From: Verrucomicrobiota bacterium
Lineage (GTDB): Bacteria; Verrucomicrobiota; Verrucomicrobiia; Chthoniobacterales; UBA10450
Assembly (NCBI GenBank): GCA_003218735.1
Contig: QHOJ01000077.1
Location: forward strand, 1-22,090
DNA: 22,090 bases
Reading direction: 5' to 3'
Shown here: piece by piece, positions 22,049 to 22,090 of the stretch
How positions within the stretch are numbered: position 1 is the stretch's first letter
How the letters are laid out: each line of letters begins with the position of its first letter
Position numbers and translations under genes: made by a program
Notes under the pieces: generated by a model
What the model was told of the DNA's origin: nothing
The model's database searches: none
Seen by the model: only the letters and a program-made list of their open reading frames with translations

Positions 22049-22090
22049 GCGTAAGAATGTTCCAGCAAATGTTCTACGCTCAACCTACCT

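Noticed and set aside
1..22090. CRISPR arrays, insertion sequences, rRNA, prophage genes
   Set aside because: No regularly spaced repeats, no transposase or integrase motifs and no rRNA-like stretches were seen; the phage-holin-named gene belongs to a chromosomal family.

Overview
The window is an ordinary-looking bacterial chromosome segment of moderate GC content with one accessory-looking stretch at its left end. The gene set points to a soil-type Verrucomicrobiota, possibly the Chthoniobacterales/Spartobacteria group. The signs are futalosine-pathway menaquinone genes, a trehalose synthase-maltokinase fusion, a clpS-DUF2017 pair, a CADD-type protein and weak Shine-Dalgarno signals. The taxonomy is inferred from memory of these combinations, not from any search.

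Layout. 1-1889: two plus-strand accessory genes, a frameshifted secreted DUF1579-like gene and a GC-rich membrane-anchored hypothetical gene. Each is preceded by a similar GTTRRRY-ending sequence that resembles the right end of an integron attC site. 1960-2703 (minus): a small helical protein whose start lies inside a hairpin, and a DUF2934 protein. 2770-3195 (plus): a YvlD-like membrane protein. 3288-3890 (minus): an ECF sigma factor. 4041-6975 (plus): mqnE, mqnA and a DUF72 gene with an in-frame stop. 7001-7501 (minus): a DUF2939 protein. 7502-7790: direct and inverted repeats and a degenerate tRNA-like sequence. 7791-13104 (plus): recJ, recG and an htrA-type protease, joined by one-base stop/start overlaps. 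13125-17213 (minus): a CADD-type protein and the treS-maltokinase fusion, separated by a degenerate repeat. 17509-18388 (plus): a second ECF sigma factor overlapping a very short anti-sigma-like gene. 18389-22048 (minus): ndh (frameshifted), panE (several lesions), ybeY, clpS and DUF2017.

Functionally, MqnE and MqnA carry out early steps of menaquinone synthesis, and the NDH-2 at the right end would reduce menaquinone. RecJ and RecG serve recombinational repair, and the HtrA protease serves envelope quality control. TreS-Mak turns trehalose into maltose 1-phosphate for alpha-glucan synthesis. CADD and PanE belong to p-aminobenzoate/folate and pantothenate supply. ClpS delivers N-degron substrates to ClpAP.

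Four genes (DUF1579-like, DUF72, panE, ndh) carry frameshifts or a stop, while about 9 kb of long genes in the middle are intact. Either several genes are decaying or the consensus sequence contains small indel errors. I found no CRISPR array, insertion sequence, rRNA or intact tRNA. The most interesting points are the CADD protein with every known functional residue at a constant offset, the attC-like repeats, the hairpin-masked start at 2235, the minimal anti-sigma-like protein and the tRNA-like remnant at the recJ start.
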